From Gymnothorax reevesii (taxonomy: Eukaryota; Chordata; Actinopteri; Anguilliformes; Muraenidae), in contig CM056592.1 in the NCBI GenBank assembly GCA_029721435.1, positions 37,459,611 to 37,523,610 on the forward strand: a DNA stretch of 64,000 nt. The letters are read 5' to 3'. This document shows, piece after piece, positions 25,699 through 37,311 of the stretch (its first letter is position 1; every line of letters starts with the position of its first letter). Under the pieces are notes generated by a model that was not told the DNA's origin, did no database searches, and worked only from the letters and a program-made list of their open reading frames with translations. The position numbers and the translations under genes were made by a program.

Positions 25699-26246
25699 GC
25701 TCTTTGAATGAATATGCACGCTTTCTGAGTGTGAATGTGAGTTGAGCTATCTTGGCGGAAGTGACCTTCTAAACTCGATTTCATTAAAATACGCTGTGAG
25801 GGAATTCTCCGGAATCTCAAGCCACGGTGACTCGCAATCTCATCCTTAACTCAGAAAAGTTAAATGTAAGATTTGCAGGAACCAGTTGACCAAACATTAT
25901 TAAGTACGTCGAACATTTCAATTTTTGAGGTCATATACTCCTTAAACAAAGATCATCTACATTTGAGAAATCCAGGCAGTGCAATTTATCTCTCATACCA
26001 ATATTTTTCCCTCCATCAATTCCTTCGAAAACTCTGGATTCATAACACTCGGTTCAACGGCCCACATCTTTTTCCAACATGCACTACCGCTCAAAAAATC
26101 TGAAACTCTTGTCATTTCAGTAATTCTTGGCATTTTACATGATAAAATTGCTGTTATTTTGTTTGTTTGTATGAGTTCATTACGTGAAACAGACTCGAAA
26201 ATTTATTGTAAGATGTTTCATTTACAAAAGTAACATTGCTGACCTT
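21401..26246. other. Intronic sequence, largely unique; G-rich tract and candidate conserved blocks
   Basis: No gene was seen. A G-rich tract with four G runs lies at 21683-21706. A GA microsatellite occupies 25651-25693. Segments at about 22760-23330 and 24840-25130 look like complex, non-repetitive DNA and are candidates for conserved non-coding elements. A decayed piece of a common TTTACATAGAC...AACACTTTACAG repeat lies at about 24358-24400. Confidence 0.5.
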
Positions 26247-26428
26247 GGGGTGCCCTGGTGGCTCGTCAGTCTGAGTGCACGTACCATAAAAGGCTGTGTC
26301 CTTACCGCAGCGACCTGGGTTTGAATCCGGCTCGGGTTATTCGCTGCATGCCTTCCCCCATTCTTCTCCCCAACCCCCCTGTCTCTCTACACTGTATAAT
26401 TGTCAAATAAATGAAAAATTTCCCCTAA
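26247..26428 (+). mobile_element. tRNA-derived SINE
   Basis: The head begins GGGGTGCCCTGGTGGCTC and carries an A-box-like stretch at 26258-26276 (TGGCTCGTCAGTCTGAGTG) and a good B box at 26318-26328 (GGTTTGAATCC), the internal RNA polymerase III promoter of tRNA-derived SINEs. The body is pyrimidine-rich (CCCCTGTCTCTCTACACTG) and the tail is AAATAAATGAAAAA. It would be moved by a partner LINE. Ends are approximate. Confidence 0.75.
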
Positions 26429-29400
26429 AAAATTATATTTTTTATATTATATTGCAGACATTTTGGGGAAAAAACATTTTCGGATGTTAAAGAGCTCATC
26501 ATCGATTTCGCTGATGTCTCATCACAAAGTATGCACTGAGAGATTTGATCAGTTTTTAGTGATTAAATTTTGGCCATTAGGATATTAATTTTACAAATGT
26601 ACTGTTCGCAGTGGTTTTCCAAATGAGCCGCAATACTTCTCACGGGTGAGTTTTTGAAGATGGGCATGTGTCACAAACCTGACAATCTAAGTAATCCAAC
26701 GACAGCTCTATGCAACTTCTTCGGCACTCAGTCCCTACAGTGTTTGTATTCATGGTTTGGAATACTGTCTTGCAGTAATACAAGGTTTCTGCAATGTAAT
26801 CTGGATGGAAATCACAAGCGATTCCAAACTTTTGAGCCGCAGTGTAAATGCCAAACATTAATGAAATTATAATGCATAGTGAATAGCATATGCACAACTT
26901 GTTTCTCTCCTCGAAAATGAATCAAACCCATTATATCATAGGCAAATGCCCACTGTTTACCCTTTTCTCATGGAAAACCCAAGATACACACAAGGTACTC
27001 AATACAAGCTGGACTTGTGTAGGACTTATTCGCATCACATAATAGTGCAGGGATAGCTGCCGTTCACATAAGAAAAACACGGGTCGAAGAGTTTGATTCG
27101 GTACGTGTCACAGCTGAACAGGATTCAGGAGTCACATATTTTTTTGTATGTGCCTAATTGTGACCCATATTAATCACGCAATCCGTGCGTTTGGATTTTT
27201 GGATTGTTTGGTTTGGATCAATTTTGATAAAGTACATGACTCCAATTATAAATTATTTGATTCCAAATAATCCAGAAATCTTTGAATTGTAGGCCAAGCA
27301 TTTAAAAATAAATAATGCTATCGCCACCCAAATCACTTCACATTTTCTTGTGCGCTGTGGGTAAATATGTTTCTGTTTCCAGTCAGATTTATCAAGCTGC
27401 AGTTGTCAGGGTGAAAATTTATCTTGAGTGTGGAAATCCAAGTTCAGCTTTCAGTCAGGTGATAATTACCGAAATGGCTTAGATCTACTGAAATGGTTAA
27501 GCAATTTCCCAACAAAATCACCAATCATTTCACCTAATTAATAATTTTGCAAACCATTTAAGTTCTTTTGACCCACAAATAACAAGCATAAAACATATTA
27601 TACACCTATCAGTCTTTAAAGAAAGTGTATCCATCCATTACCAATGAGGCTCCTTGCTTCAGCTCACGGACGAGCAACTTGGATCAACCCTCTTATACCT
27701 AAGCTGACCCAGGAAATTCCCCAGTCACGAAAAGGGTTACAAACTAGGGTTGAGCATCCCAGGTCAAGGTTAACCCTTTAACAGCAATGGCCGACCGTGA
27801 ATATTCCCAGGTTGCGGTGTGAAAGAGGAATCAGTTGTAGGTCAACACTTTCAGTCTCATTTCTGGTCTGCCTGGAGTGACCCACAAGCAATTGCCATGT
27901 CAGCACCTGCAACTGCATCAATTCTTTTTGCATTCAGCTATGTCATTTGTCCAGACTAGAAAAGCAGGTTTAGCTAACTTTGACTTGCCTTCAAATCGTC
28001 AAGAAGACGAACTGCTTCAAAGGCAACCTCAAATGCTGGAAAAGAATGATGATTTGATTAAATTATCTACGTATATTTAAGATAATTATGCTATCAAAGC
28101 TAGAATGACTACATTTTCATAGTGAGATAACAAAAACAATCTCACATTTTTACCAGCAAATTACGCATTTTAAAATCCACTCTCTGAAATGGGGGGAAAA
28201 AAGAAAAGAAAAATTGCATACTGGCTGCGGAAAGAAAATGAACAGCTTTATTAGAACAAGTTACAAAAGGTCATATACTGCATTCATATATCCCCAAATG
28301 ACTTGTATTCACTTAAGAATGTGAATTTTTAATGTAATTCAGGTACGGGTGTATATGTAATTATATCATAAGTGTTTTGATACCAGGTTGGTTCAGCTTC
28401 GAACCTTTCCAAATCCCAATGATATACTTTTTTTCAAAGGTCCACACCAATTTTATGCCGATAAATGGAGAGGAAGTCTTCAGTGAATCAACAGCACTCT
28501 CGAGACTCCAGGCGAATTTTCTGTGAAATGGCTTCACAAGAGCAGTTTTCAGTAGCAGGTCATCTGAGCCTCGAGTAAGCTGAAGGTGTTTTTTTCCACT
28601 AATCCAAATGGAGTAAACACCGTCTTTGAAAGCCACATATACAGTGAGATTACGGTCCGCCGCAGTTTATTTATGATTAGAAAAATGCTCATTTTACACG
28701 TTAGTGAATACAATGGCTTTTATGATGCAATTAGATGTTCAACAACCTGCTCGCATACGAAAGGGTTGGCAAAATTCACTGTACTCATGGGTTTCCTCCG
28801 TGTACATTTTTTTTAACACAATGCATCAAATTAGCTTTTTATTGCACAGACCTGGAACAAAATTTGAGCCAAAGCAGCTCATTTTTTCACAGCTTCTTTA
28901 GTCGCTCAGCTGCCATTTTCAAAGAACAAATGCAAAGGACCCAGCTTACATAAAAGAGCCGTAAACCACACGACTCATTGCCACCAGGAAGACTGCAGAG
29001 GGAGACAGTGTTAATTAGCGACGCATCAAACTGGTATTGATTGCAGATGTCGGTCCAATTCTAACTCAAATAGCTGAATTGGGTATTGGCGACAATGGGG
29101 CTTATCCTGAACCAATCTATCCATTCAACTCAATGTTAAGGTAGGCCCGGACGATAAAACAATAATGATTATTAACTCAATAACAACTATTTTGATGACA
29201 TTACAAAAAAAAAAACGTTTGATGGATTATTGATGTGTGTATACGGTTAACTTGGATATGAAGCGCGGTCAAGCTGTCACATGGGAAATCAAACTTTTTC
29301 AGTGGTACAAGCAAACTCTCATCCCGAATCAAAGAGCCTTTATATCTCAGAAAAAAAAAGAAAAAAAAAACTCTCAAAGGTGACACCGAACAGACAATTA

Positions 29401-31224
29401 GTTTGCAGCTGGAATGGATGGTGGCGCTGTGCACACAGCTAGGCTCGGATCAGAACAGACAGTGATGGTAGAAGGCGAGACGAACACGGTAGATCAAATT
29501 TAGGGAAAGTGTGGTTTCAAAGTTGGGTAATATGACAATTCTGTTTTACCACCTACACTGTAATCATCCAGACAAGCGTCAGACATGCTAGTGGCCCAGT
29601 TCAGTTGCTGTCCGCTTGTCCAAGATGACCTGAAATTTGACCGAACGATATGATTTCCAAATGGTCGTCCATCAGATGACTGTATCTTAAAACCTTCACT
29701 CACAACAAAGGAAACATGTAAAAGGCAGTTATTTGCGCGGGCTGGTTATGTGCTGATTATATTACAAATGCTTGTAGATTATTTTGCCTTCAAGAGAGAA
29801 ATTAAAATAGGCCATTATGATGTGTACTGCGAGGTAAATTCATTTCACTCCGACACTCAAATGATTGGCAGAGGTGTTTTTTTGAGCAGTAAAAGAAAAA
29901 AGTAAACCAAACTAGAAAACAAAACTTGGCAAATTGGAAAATGAGACCACAAATAAGAACACAGAATGTAATAAACCCGAACGCAGAATTGAACAATCGA
30001 AAATACAAGATGCAATGGCTCATGAGGTAAAATGCCTCAAACCAGAAATCGAGACGTAACAAATCAGAAAACAAGTTATAACAGACGTCACAAAAGGTTG
30101 GACCGCAGACGATTAATAACGACAAGTTGTCACAAAGTTGACACACATTGTCTCAGGGTGACTGGCATTCGTTCAGCTGATTTGCACTTTTTGCTGAGGA
30201 AGAGAAGTGCGCCTTAACTATTTATAATCCCTATATGAGGGCATTCGCATGAGATGACCTGAGGCATTCTGACAGCCTGAACTAAAAAAAAGCACTTGAA
30301 GCATTTGAAGGAAGCAGCATGACTTATTAAAAAAACACACACACGCACTGACACCGTCCTTAATAGTTGATGCTATAATTGTTTGTGATCAAGGGACTGT
30401 AATATGAAGATTATGGGGTCAGTGTGATAATTTAGCCCTTAATCCCAGGGTGCGTTGACTCACTTTTAATCAGAGGCCAGCGCCGCGATAACTTATTTTT
30501 GTACAGTCTACAGGCTTAACCCATATCAAGACTCAGACCAGCAACTTGCAGTGTCAACACTGACTTCAGAATTGAACTTCTACAGGTTCCTCAGCTAAAC
30601 TTATGTCCTCAAAGGACAGAGTCTGCAACAGAGTTTATCCATCTCTTTCATGCATGTCGGTTTTCCTTGTTCCTTCACAAGCATAAACATAGCAAAGCAT
30701 AAATTCTGGGCGAGATTTATTTCGCCCCGTTCCCTGGAGACTGATTTCTGAAATCATTTGAAGTGTGGCATGAATCAGACCACAGCAGTTGTCACCGATA
30801 CATGAATAACGAATAAGGGGATGAGGCTCCCGAGCTTTCATCATACGCGCCCCACTTTTCTTCCCTCAAGGCTGAACTACAATAGAAATGTTTAATTCCC
30901 CTCAGCATTGAGAAGCTTTGGCATTTTTATTCTGTTTGAAATAAACAGAGAAATTAAATCCAGTCATTTACAGTACTGGCAACAGCACAGATGCACGCTG
31001 ACATCATTTAGCCACCAACGGACTCGTCTTCTTGATTGGCGTCAGTCACAATATTGCTTCAGTGAAGCAGTATTGATGCCCTGGACTGAAGTCACTCTTC
31101 CGGCGCGGTCGTTTGCCTCAAAATTATGACCTTTCATTTTCATCATCATCGTCCTTCCATCAAGGACAGGGCACAGAATCAGAGCATCGACAAGACATAC
31201 ATCGTCAATATACACCACCATCAT
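26429..31224. other. Intronic sequence, no recognised gene
   Basis: Mostly unique AT-rich DNA. The minus-strand open stretch at 29500-29703 is bounded by AG and GT dinucleotides but was not recognised (see findings). Segments around 28830-29020 and 30410-30870 may be conserved. No mobile element with clear ends was found. Confidence 0.5.
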
Positions 31225-31420
31225 TGAATCCTCTTTTTTGGATCAAATTAAAGTCATGACTAGTAGCATACACACACAAAATTGCATTCCTCTTTGTACA
31301 GAAGTTTCTGAGAAAATCTGCCTCCACTTATCGAAAGGGACGGACGGACAAACACAAGGACGAACGAGCTTAACAGCAGTATCTTCTGTTCCACTTTGTG
31401 TCGTGGCGGGAGATAATAAC
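31225..31420 (+). repeat. Dispersed repeat related to the copy at 53690-53930
   Basis: CACACACAAAATTGCATTCC, TTCTGAGAAAATCTGCCTCC, CCACTTATC and GGACGGACGGACAAACAC follow the same order as CACAAAATTCTATTCATCT, GTTTCGGAAAAAAACTTGTC and CCCCACTTATC at 53781-53840. Both are decayed. Boundaries are approximate. Confidence 0.5.
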
Positions 31421-31630
31421 TTATAATAACTATGCTGTCCTACTCCTTTCTTCAAACTATCCCTTCAGGTATTAATTATTTTAATACTTTCAAAACAAAA
31501 CCCTAAAAAATTGAGGTATGTTCCTTCCTTAGAGAAATTGCCAACCGCCCCGCAAACCGGAGGACAGTGGTGGTGCCTTATTAACAGGCAGAGCATGTGC
31601 CCACATGTACCAGCACAAGTGTGTGTGAGC

Positions 31631-31704
31631 ATGCATGTCAGGGTTGAGTGGGGGCGTACATGGGTGCGCATGCGCATGCATGTCAGGGTTGAGCGGGGGC
31701 GTGA
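31631..31704. repeat. 45-bp direct duplication
   Basis: ATGCATGTCAGGGTTGAG followed by GGGGGCGT starts at 31631 and again at 31676. The second copy is partial. The two copies differ by one T/C change in the shared part, which indicates a fairly recent local duplication. Confidence 0.8.
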
Positions 31705-34510
31705 TTGAAAATGCTCTCAAAAATTCTGTGCAAAAATTCTTTGGTCTACTAACAAATTTGACTGAGGTACCGAATGGAACTACAAATGGGTGTCCGTGTG
31801 AGATGCAGTTTTTACAGCCGCCTGCGACAGTCTTCATGGCTTCAGCTGAAATTCATTTTGACACAAGACCCCAAAAAAGAGCAGCGCAAGTCTTTCTAAT
31901 AATGAAAGAACATGTGGTGTCAACTGATGAAACGACTTCGGAAAAAAAACTACATAACTTTTCCCATGGTGGTTTTTAGGAACTTATACCTTCAAAGAAA
32001 ATGAAGTCATCTTCATATGTTTCTTGAAAATACTGACAGTGTAAAAAACCCACATTAAATCTGCATAATTATTAATTAGATTATAAAGATGTAAGCGTAT
32101 TTTCTCACATTGGCAGCATGTACAAGCATTTTGGCATGTGAGCGGCATTAACACATATTCTTACATCCAGAACATAGCAAGGGATAAGCGGTCATGAATC
32201 CATAATGCAATTTCAGCAGAATTTGACCCAGATTGCCAATAATGTGCCTTCAGAACATTCCGGTTCTCTACTCCACTGCAATGAAATACTTCTCGCCACT
32301 TCCTTGGCATCCTCCCACAGAAAAAAGAATCAAGGAAGTATCCCTGAAGTAAAGTCTATGAATTTTCCATTTGCACGAGCCGTAATCAAACTGAAGAAAA
32401 CAAAGATTGAAAAACTGAACAAAACGGTCAGGGATTTTGGATCCAATCCCAGAATCCAATGGGCAGGAGGGATACACTCCACACAGTTTACTAATCCAGT
32501 GCGAGGCGAATGCAAATATAGGTCCCTCCCAGCCACTCATTGCCCAAAAAGTACGATCTTTCGACTGAGTGAGGAAACCGCAGCACCCGGGAAAACCTAC
32601 TCTGATTCAAACCCAGAAACTTCTTGCTTTTTTGGTGAGTGAATCTTTGCAACGTTATTTCCTGCACCCACAAGTGTTCTTTTTTTCCCATTGGTGGGGT
32701 GGGAGTTAGTACTTCTAACTTACGATAACTACTGCATGCGTAGTGTAGATCAGGTAACAGGGTAATAGAGCTGCCTTAAAGGGACTGACTCGATCTGTCC
32801 CTCAATCCCCTTTGTCCTCCGAGCAGCGCGCTACCCTGAGGGACAGTGAACTACCGCATTTATGGATTCCTACCACCATGCGATGAAAGAAAGCACTAGA
32901 GGGTAATAACTCCAAATTTAAAGTTAACAATGGTTGTTTATTCTGAATACAACTGAGTATACAAATTATTCAAGATATCCATTCTAGTGCTCATGTGAAA
33001 ACAAAATTAGTATAAATGTACTCTGTGACCAAGTCAGTACACTTCGTGGTTAATGCGTGTATTTTACACCATTGTTCGCTTGTATTATGAACATTAATTG
33101 TAGCAATTCAATTGCCCTTGTCATAAAAATGCAAAACACATTTAACGCGAAGCTGAGCGACCTTCACGTACAAGGATATGACAATTTGTCTTCAAACCTT
33201 TAGAAAAGAAAGGAGACATCCTTCTCAAAATAGTTTATCATTCTCTCTTGGAGTAGGATTCTCGACCGAGCATGCATACAGCAGTCATTCAAATAGGCTT
33301 AACCGACGCAATTTAAGGGGATATTGCCACAAGGCCGTGCGTATTCAGTGTTAAGAAAGATGGCTATTCAGAAGTGAAGACATTTTTAATACATAGCAAA
33401 GCTGCGGTACTTTCAAGTGCGAGGAGGAAGTATTGCTAGCACTTCATACATATTTTAAGGAGCTGATTTTTGAAAAATGTTCTGAGGTCACACATGCTAG
33501 TGTTTTATGGATAACCTCTCATTGCTATTCTCTCAGAACACTACTGCAGTTCGCTTGGAGAGGTATACAGAGTAGCAAATGCATTTTTTCGGTGGAAGAG
33601 AGCTAAACTGACAATTTAATCACTATATTCTGTAGCAATGTTGATTTTTTCTCCTCCGCTCTTCTTCAGGGGATCTGGTACCCAACACAGATCCGTGCAT
33701 ATCTAACTACAGACGTGCCCATGAGTAAAATGTGGATGCTGATGCTCGGCAGTTGGGTTTTGGGAGCCTGGCAGTTATATCTGGCCCCCTTCCGTCTGAG
33801 ATGATTCTGGAAAGCCTGGAATGAACCGTCCCTGTCTTTGGCGACAGAGGGACGCGCTATTGTATTCTGTGACAGCTGTTGGTCGCAGGTGGCGCTGGTA
33901 TTGGCTCGATTCAGTTCGAGGGCGGGGGTTCATCCGCCCACTACACGAAGATACCGTACTCAAACAACCTTACCGAAAACGGCTACCCACGACCATAGTA
34001 ATTATGAAACTACCTGAGGCCGCTAATACTTCCTTAGTCCGCACAACTGTGGATTTAACGTCCCGCTACTTTCGATCACGTGAAAATACTGACAACCAAA
34101 ATGATTGGCAGTTGCCAGAGATAGGTTGCAACAGTTGTATTTTGTTGTGTGAAAGGTTGAAATTCCACTGTCGCCTTTACTTTTTCTCATTGCAATGAAG
34201 AACTGGATGAGATTTACTTATGTCACTCGCTTATTTCTGTGAATGGAGAATGCGTAAGCAATGATTATTTGAGGCTTTTTAGAAATATTTTACTCAAAAA
34301 TATATTCAAAATGGAATATTATGCTTCTTCAAGCCATTACCAAAGAAGTTCCTCCACAACCAACTAACACAGTTAAAAGTAAGATACCGTTATACACAGA
34401 TCATGTATTCAGTCGTGCAACGTAGAGAATGTATTTGTTGCATTTGTCGAAACATTACAGGCTTGACATGACTTCATTTGCTGATGTATTTTTTTCCTTT
34501 GTGCAGTATC
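31705..34510. other. Intronic sequence, no recognised gene
   Basis: Unique AT-rich sequence. Plus-strand open frames at 32205-32642 and 33821-34198 exceed 120 codons but have no recognisable domain or codon pattern, and I treat them as chance. No repeat family was recognised. Confidence 0.55.
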
Positions 34511-34650
34511 CAAGTACAAAGCGAGGAATCTCCGTGTGAGCATGTCTGTCCTTTGCGTATCTCGAGGGCTGTTCATCCCATCGACTTCACACTTGGCTGA
34601 TGCACTGCTGGGAACCCAAGGACGCGTGGTGTCGAATTCTGAGCGATTTG
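34511..34650 (+). repeat. Fragment of a dispersed repeat (TATCTCGAGGGCTGTTCATCCC)
   Basis: GTGTGAGCATGTCTGTCC, ATCTCGAGGGCTGTTCATCC and GACTTCACACTTGGC match in order a common fish dispersed repeat that I remember. It is short and decayed, with uncertain ends. Confidence 0.45.
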
Positions 34651-35315
34651 GACGTGCGACAAATCCAGAATTAATAAACTTTGATTGGAAAAATGAACAA
34701 TGCTCTCTGTAGTAGCGGGGCGGGGCTTAAGGGCTCTGCAGACTGAGTCAACATTCAGTCATCTGTGTCCACAGAGAGCTTTTACTAGGTGCCATTTATA
34801 GTTTAAGTGCTTTGAACAGGCACTACGCTAGTCTTTTAAAACATGAGAGTTTATCTCCTGTTTTGAATTGGCTTCACAGTGTCCACAGTGCAGCGTAAAA
34901 AGTTACATGTATTGAAGCCAATGACCTTCCTGACATTTACAGCACAGCACATCACTACTCTCCGCAAAATTAGTCAAAAATCGAAGGGTCATTATTCTAC
35001 TATCGCAGCGTAGTGCCCATATTCTTTCTGAACCTGACCCTCAGTATTCAAGTTTAGACACGACCATTTTGCAGAAAATGCAGGTTTCTGTGGATTAGGA
35101 GACGTGGGGGAGGAAGTGCAGAAATGCCTAAATCCCTGGGCTTAACCCGACTCGGATTCCTCTCTCGCATGGGGCACTGCCTATCTCGCTGAAGTGACAG
35201 CAGGGAAATGGGACTGAGACCAGTGTGTGTCGCATGTAATGAGCAGCCGGTTATGATTCCTCATGCCTAACCACTGAAATACATGCAGGCAGAGCCTGAG
35301 GGACTGTACTCATTC

Positions 35316-35317
<2 letters not shown>

Positions 35318-35380
<63 letters not shown>
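35318..35380. repeat. Compound (TG)n(GA)n microsatellite
   Basis: About 16 TG units (35318-35350) run directly into 15 GA units (35351-35380) without a break, giving 63 bp of alternating purine-pyrimidine followed by a purine tract. Confidence 0.95.
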
Positions 35381-35383
<3 letters not shown>

Positions 35384-35612
35384 TTATTTGTATTATTTAT
35401 GTATATCATCTCTCACTGTTTGGTTACCTGTCTGTCCAAAATGCTTTGGCAATATTGTCGTGCCAATGAAGCTTATTGAATTGAAGTGAATTGAATTGAA
35501 TATTCCTGTGGAATTACATTTCAGTGAGAATGGTGACGACTGTTCTCGATTTTCATGGTAGCGGTGCCCTTGTTGTCACTTTTCTCTTTAAAAAAATGAT
35601 TATGACGTCCTA

Positions 35613-36884
35613 CTGTGCCCTCAAGAATTACTGGCACCCTTTAGAAAAAATGACTGAAACAAAAAAAATGAGAAATTCTCATGATCTCTCATTCAACAAA
35701 AAATCTAACCTTTAATTGAAGTAACATGATTGAAAAAAAAATGTAATGCTTATCATGAAGCAGATATTTTTCTCAAAAAAAAAATATATATATATACCAT
35801 GATTACTGACACCCTTTCATATATTACTTTTTGCAGCCTCCATTTCCCCACATTATAGCTCTCAGTCCTCTTCCAGCATGAGACATGAGGGCAGTGAACA
35901 TGTGGCAGAGGCCCTCAGACCATTCCTCCGCACAGAATCTCTCCACATCCTTTAGATTTCCAGGTTGACACTTGTGGACTCGCCTCTTCGGCTAATCCCA
36001 CAGGTTTTCTGTGGATTTTAGATTAGGGGAATGTGAAGGCCAATGGAAAAACCTGTATGCTGCAGTCAGTCAACTATTTTGTGTTCACTTAGAGGTGCGC
36101 TTCATTGTCCTGCTAGAAGGTTCAACCACAGGCCATTTTAAGCATCCTCGCTGAAGCTGTTAGCTTTTCATTTCGTATCTGCTGGTACGTGATGGAGTCG
36201 ATGCTATATATCCAAACAAGATGTACTGGGTCTTTGGAAGAAAAACACAATTTCAAAGATTCACCACCCTACGTCACGGTGGGTATGAGTTGCTTTTCTT
36301 TTTGGCAGTCCTGTCCACGCCAAACAGCCGCCAAAAAGCTCCACTTTGACGTAATATGCCCATTTAACGCAGTCCTACTGAAAGTCCCAGGTATGTTTGA
36401 GTAACTGTAGGCATTGTAGTATGTTGTAAATTATGGTTTTGGAGACCTTCTGACCCCACTATTCTACTAACCTCTACAATTTTCCAGCTGTGATCCTTGG
36501 AGATTTTTTTTCCCGGTAGAAACATCCTCCTTGCGGTGCGCAGAATCAGGGTACGCACATCTTGCTGCAGGCTGATTCTAAACACCTCCTGTTGCTTTGA
36601 ACCTCCTCTTTATTGCCTTACAGTGAAAAGGGGTATCTTAAAACTGTCCAGCGATTTGGTATCCATTTCTTAATATGTGCAGATGTCCAACTTTTTCACG
36701 CACGTCATCATTGTGTTCTCGCATTTTTCGCAAAGTAAAACAGGAAGTCATGGTTGACCATTTAAGAGTTCCAAATCAAGCGGGCAAACAAAAGCTTATA
36801 AAGTACGGCGGGAAACATATTTCAATTATATTTCAATAGTAGGATTGTCTATGGGTGCTAATAAATGTGGCACACCTTTTTGGA
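35613..36884 (-). mobile_element. Decayed near-full-length Tc1-like transposon
   Basis: The left end contains GTGCCCTCAAGAATTACTGG and the right end, reversed, contains GTGCCACATTTATTAGCACCC. Between them the minus strand follows a fish Tc1 transposase gene in order: a GGGTGGTGAATCTTTG block, a CAGGACAATGA block (second catalytic Asp region) and a CCTAATCTAAAATCCACAGAA block corresponding to the DLNPIE region with the final acidic residue. Many frameshifts and stops interrupt it. Length is about 1.27 kb against 1.6 kb for intact members. Confidence 0.75.
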
Positions 36885-37105
36885 GGCATGTATTTGATGT
36901 CAACATTTTTTTTTCCATGGCATAATTTCCCTTCAGTGAAAGGAGAACATTTTTTTGTGAAAGTTTTGAGTAAAATGCCCAAAGGATAAACAGCATAGAA
37001 ATGTTTTTCTCAGCCTGTTTTTCTCATATTCACTGTCAAGAGTGTAATTCTATAGGGCACTATAAGCAAACAAATCACCCAACAAACCATTCTGAAACAT
37101 TGTCA

Positions 37106-37311
37106 TTTACCTGGAAGGTGTTTGTTAAGTTCTCTAAACCAAGTTTCACAACTGCTGGAAGCCATTTTGATTTTACTGGCCAGAACTGCAGCCAGAACAG
37201 AGCATTCTAATCCAGCTCAGGCTGTGTCTCTGGTGAGTTATATCAAGATGGCTTCCGGTAATTTTGAAACTTGTTTTAATAAATGACATAATGAACACCT
37301 TCCAGGTAAAC
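37106..37311. mobile_element. Palindromic miniature element with TTTACCTGGAAGGTGTT ends
   Basis: The left arm TTTACCTGGAAGGTGTTTG pairs with the right arm, whose reverse reads TTTACCTGGAAGGTGTTCA. Similarity continues inward through CAAGTTTCA and GGAAGCCAT, about 80 bp per arm. The whole unit is about 206 bp and could fold into a long hairpin. A target duplication is not obvious, so the superfamily is unknown. Confidence 0.75.

Noticed and set aside
26247..26335. Possible tRNA gene
   Set aside because: A and B boxes are present, but the arms do not pair as a tRNA and a SINE body and A-rich tail follow.
32205..32642. 145-codon open frame on the plus strand
   Set aside because: No recognisable domain, no splice or start context of note, and composition as expected by chance in AT-rich intron.
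33821..34198. 125-codon open frame on the plus strand
   Set aside because: No recognisable domain or similarity; the sequence lacks protein-like features and is probably chance.
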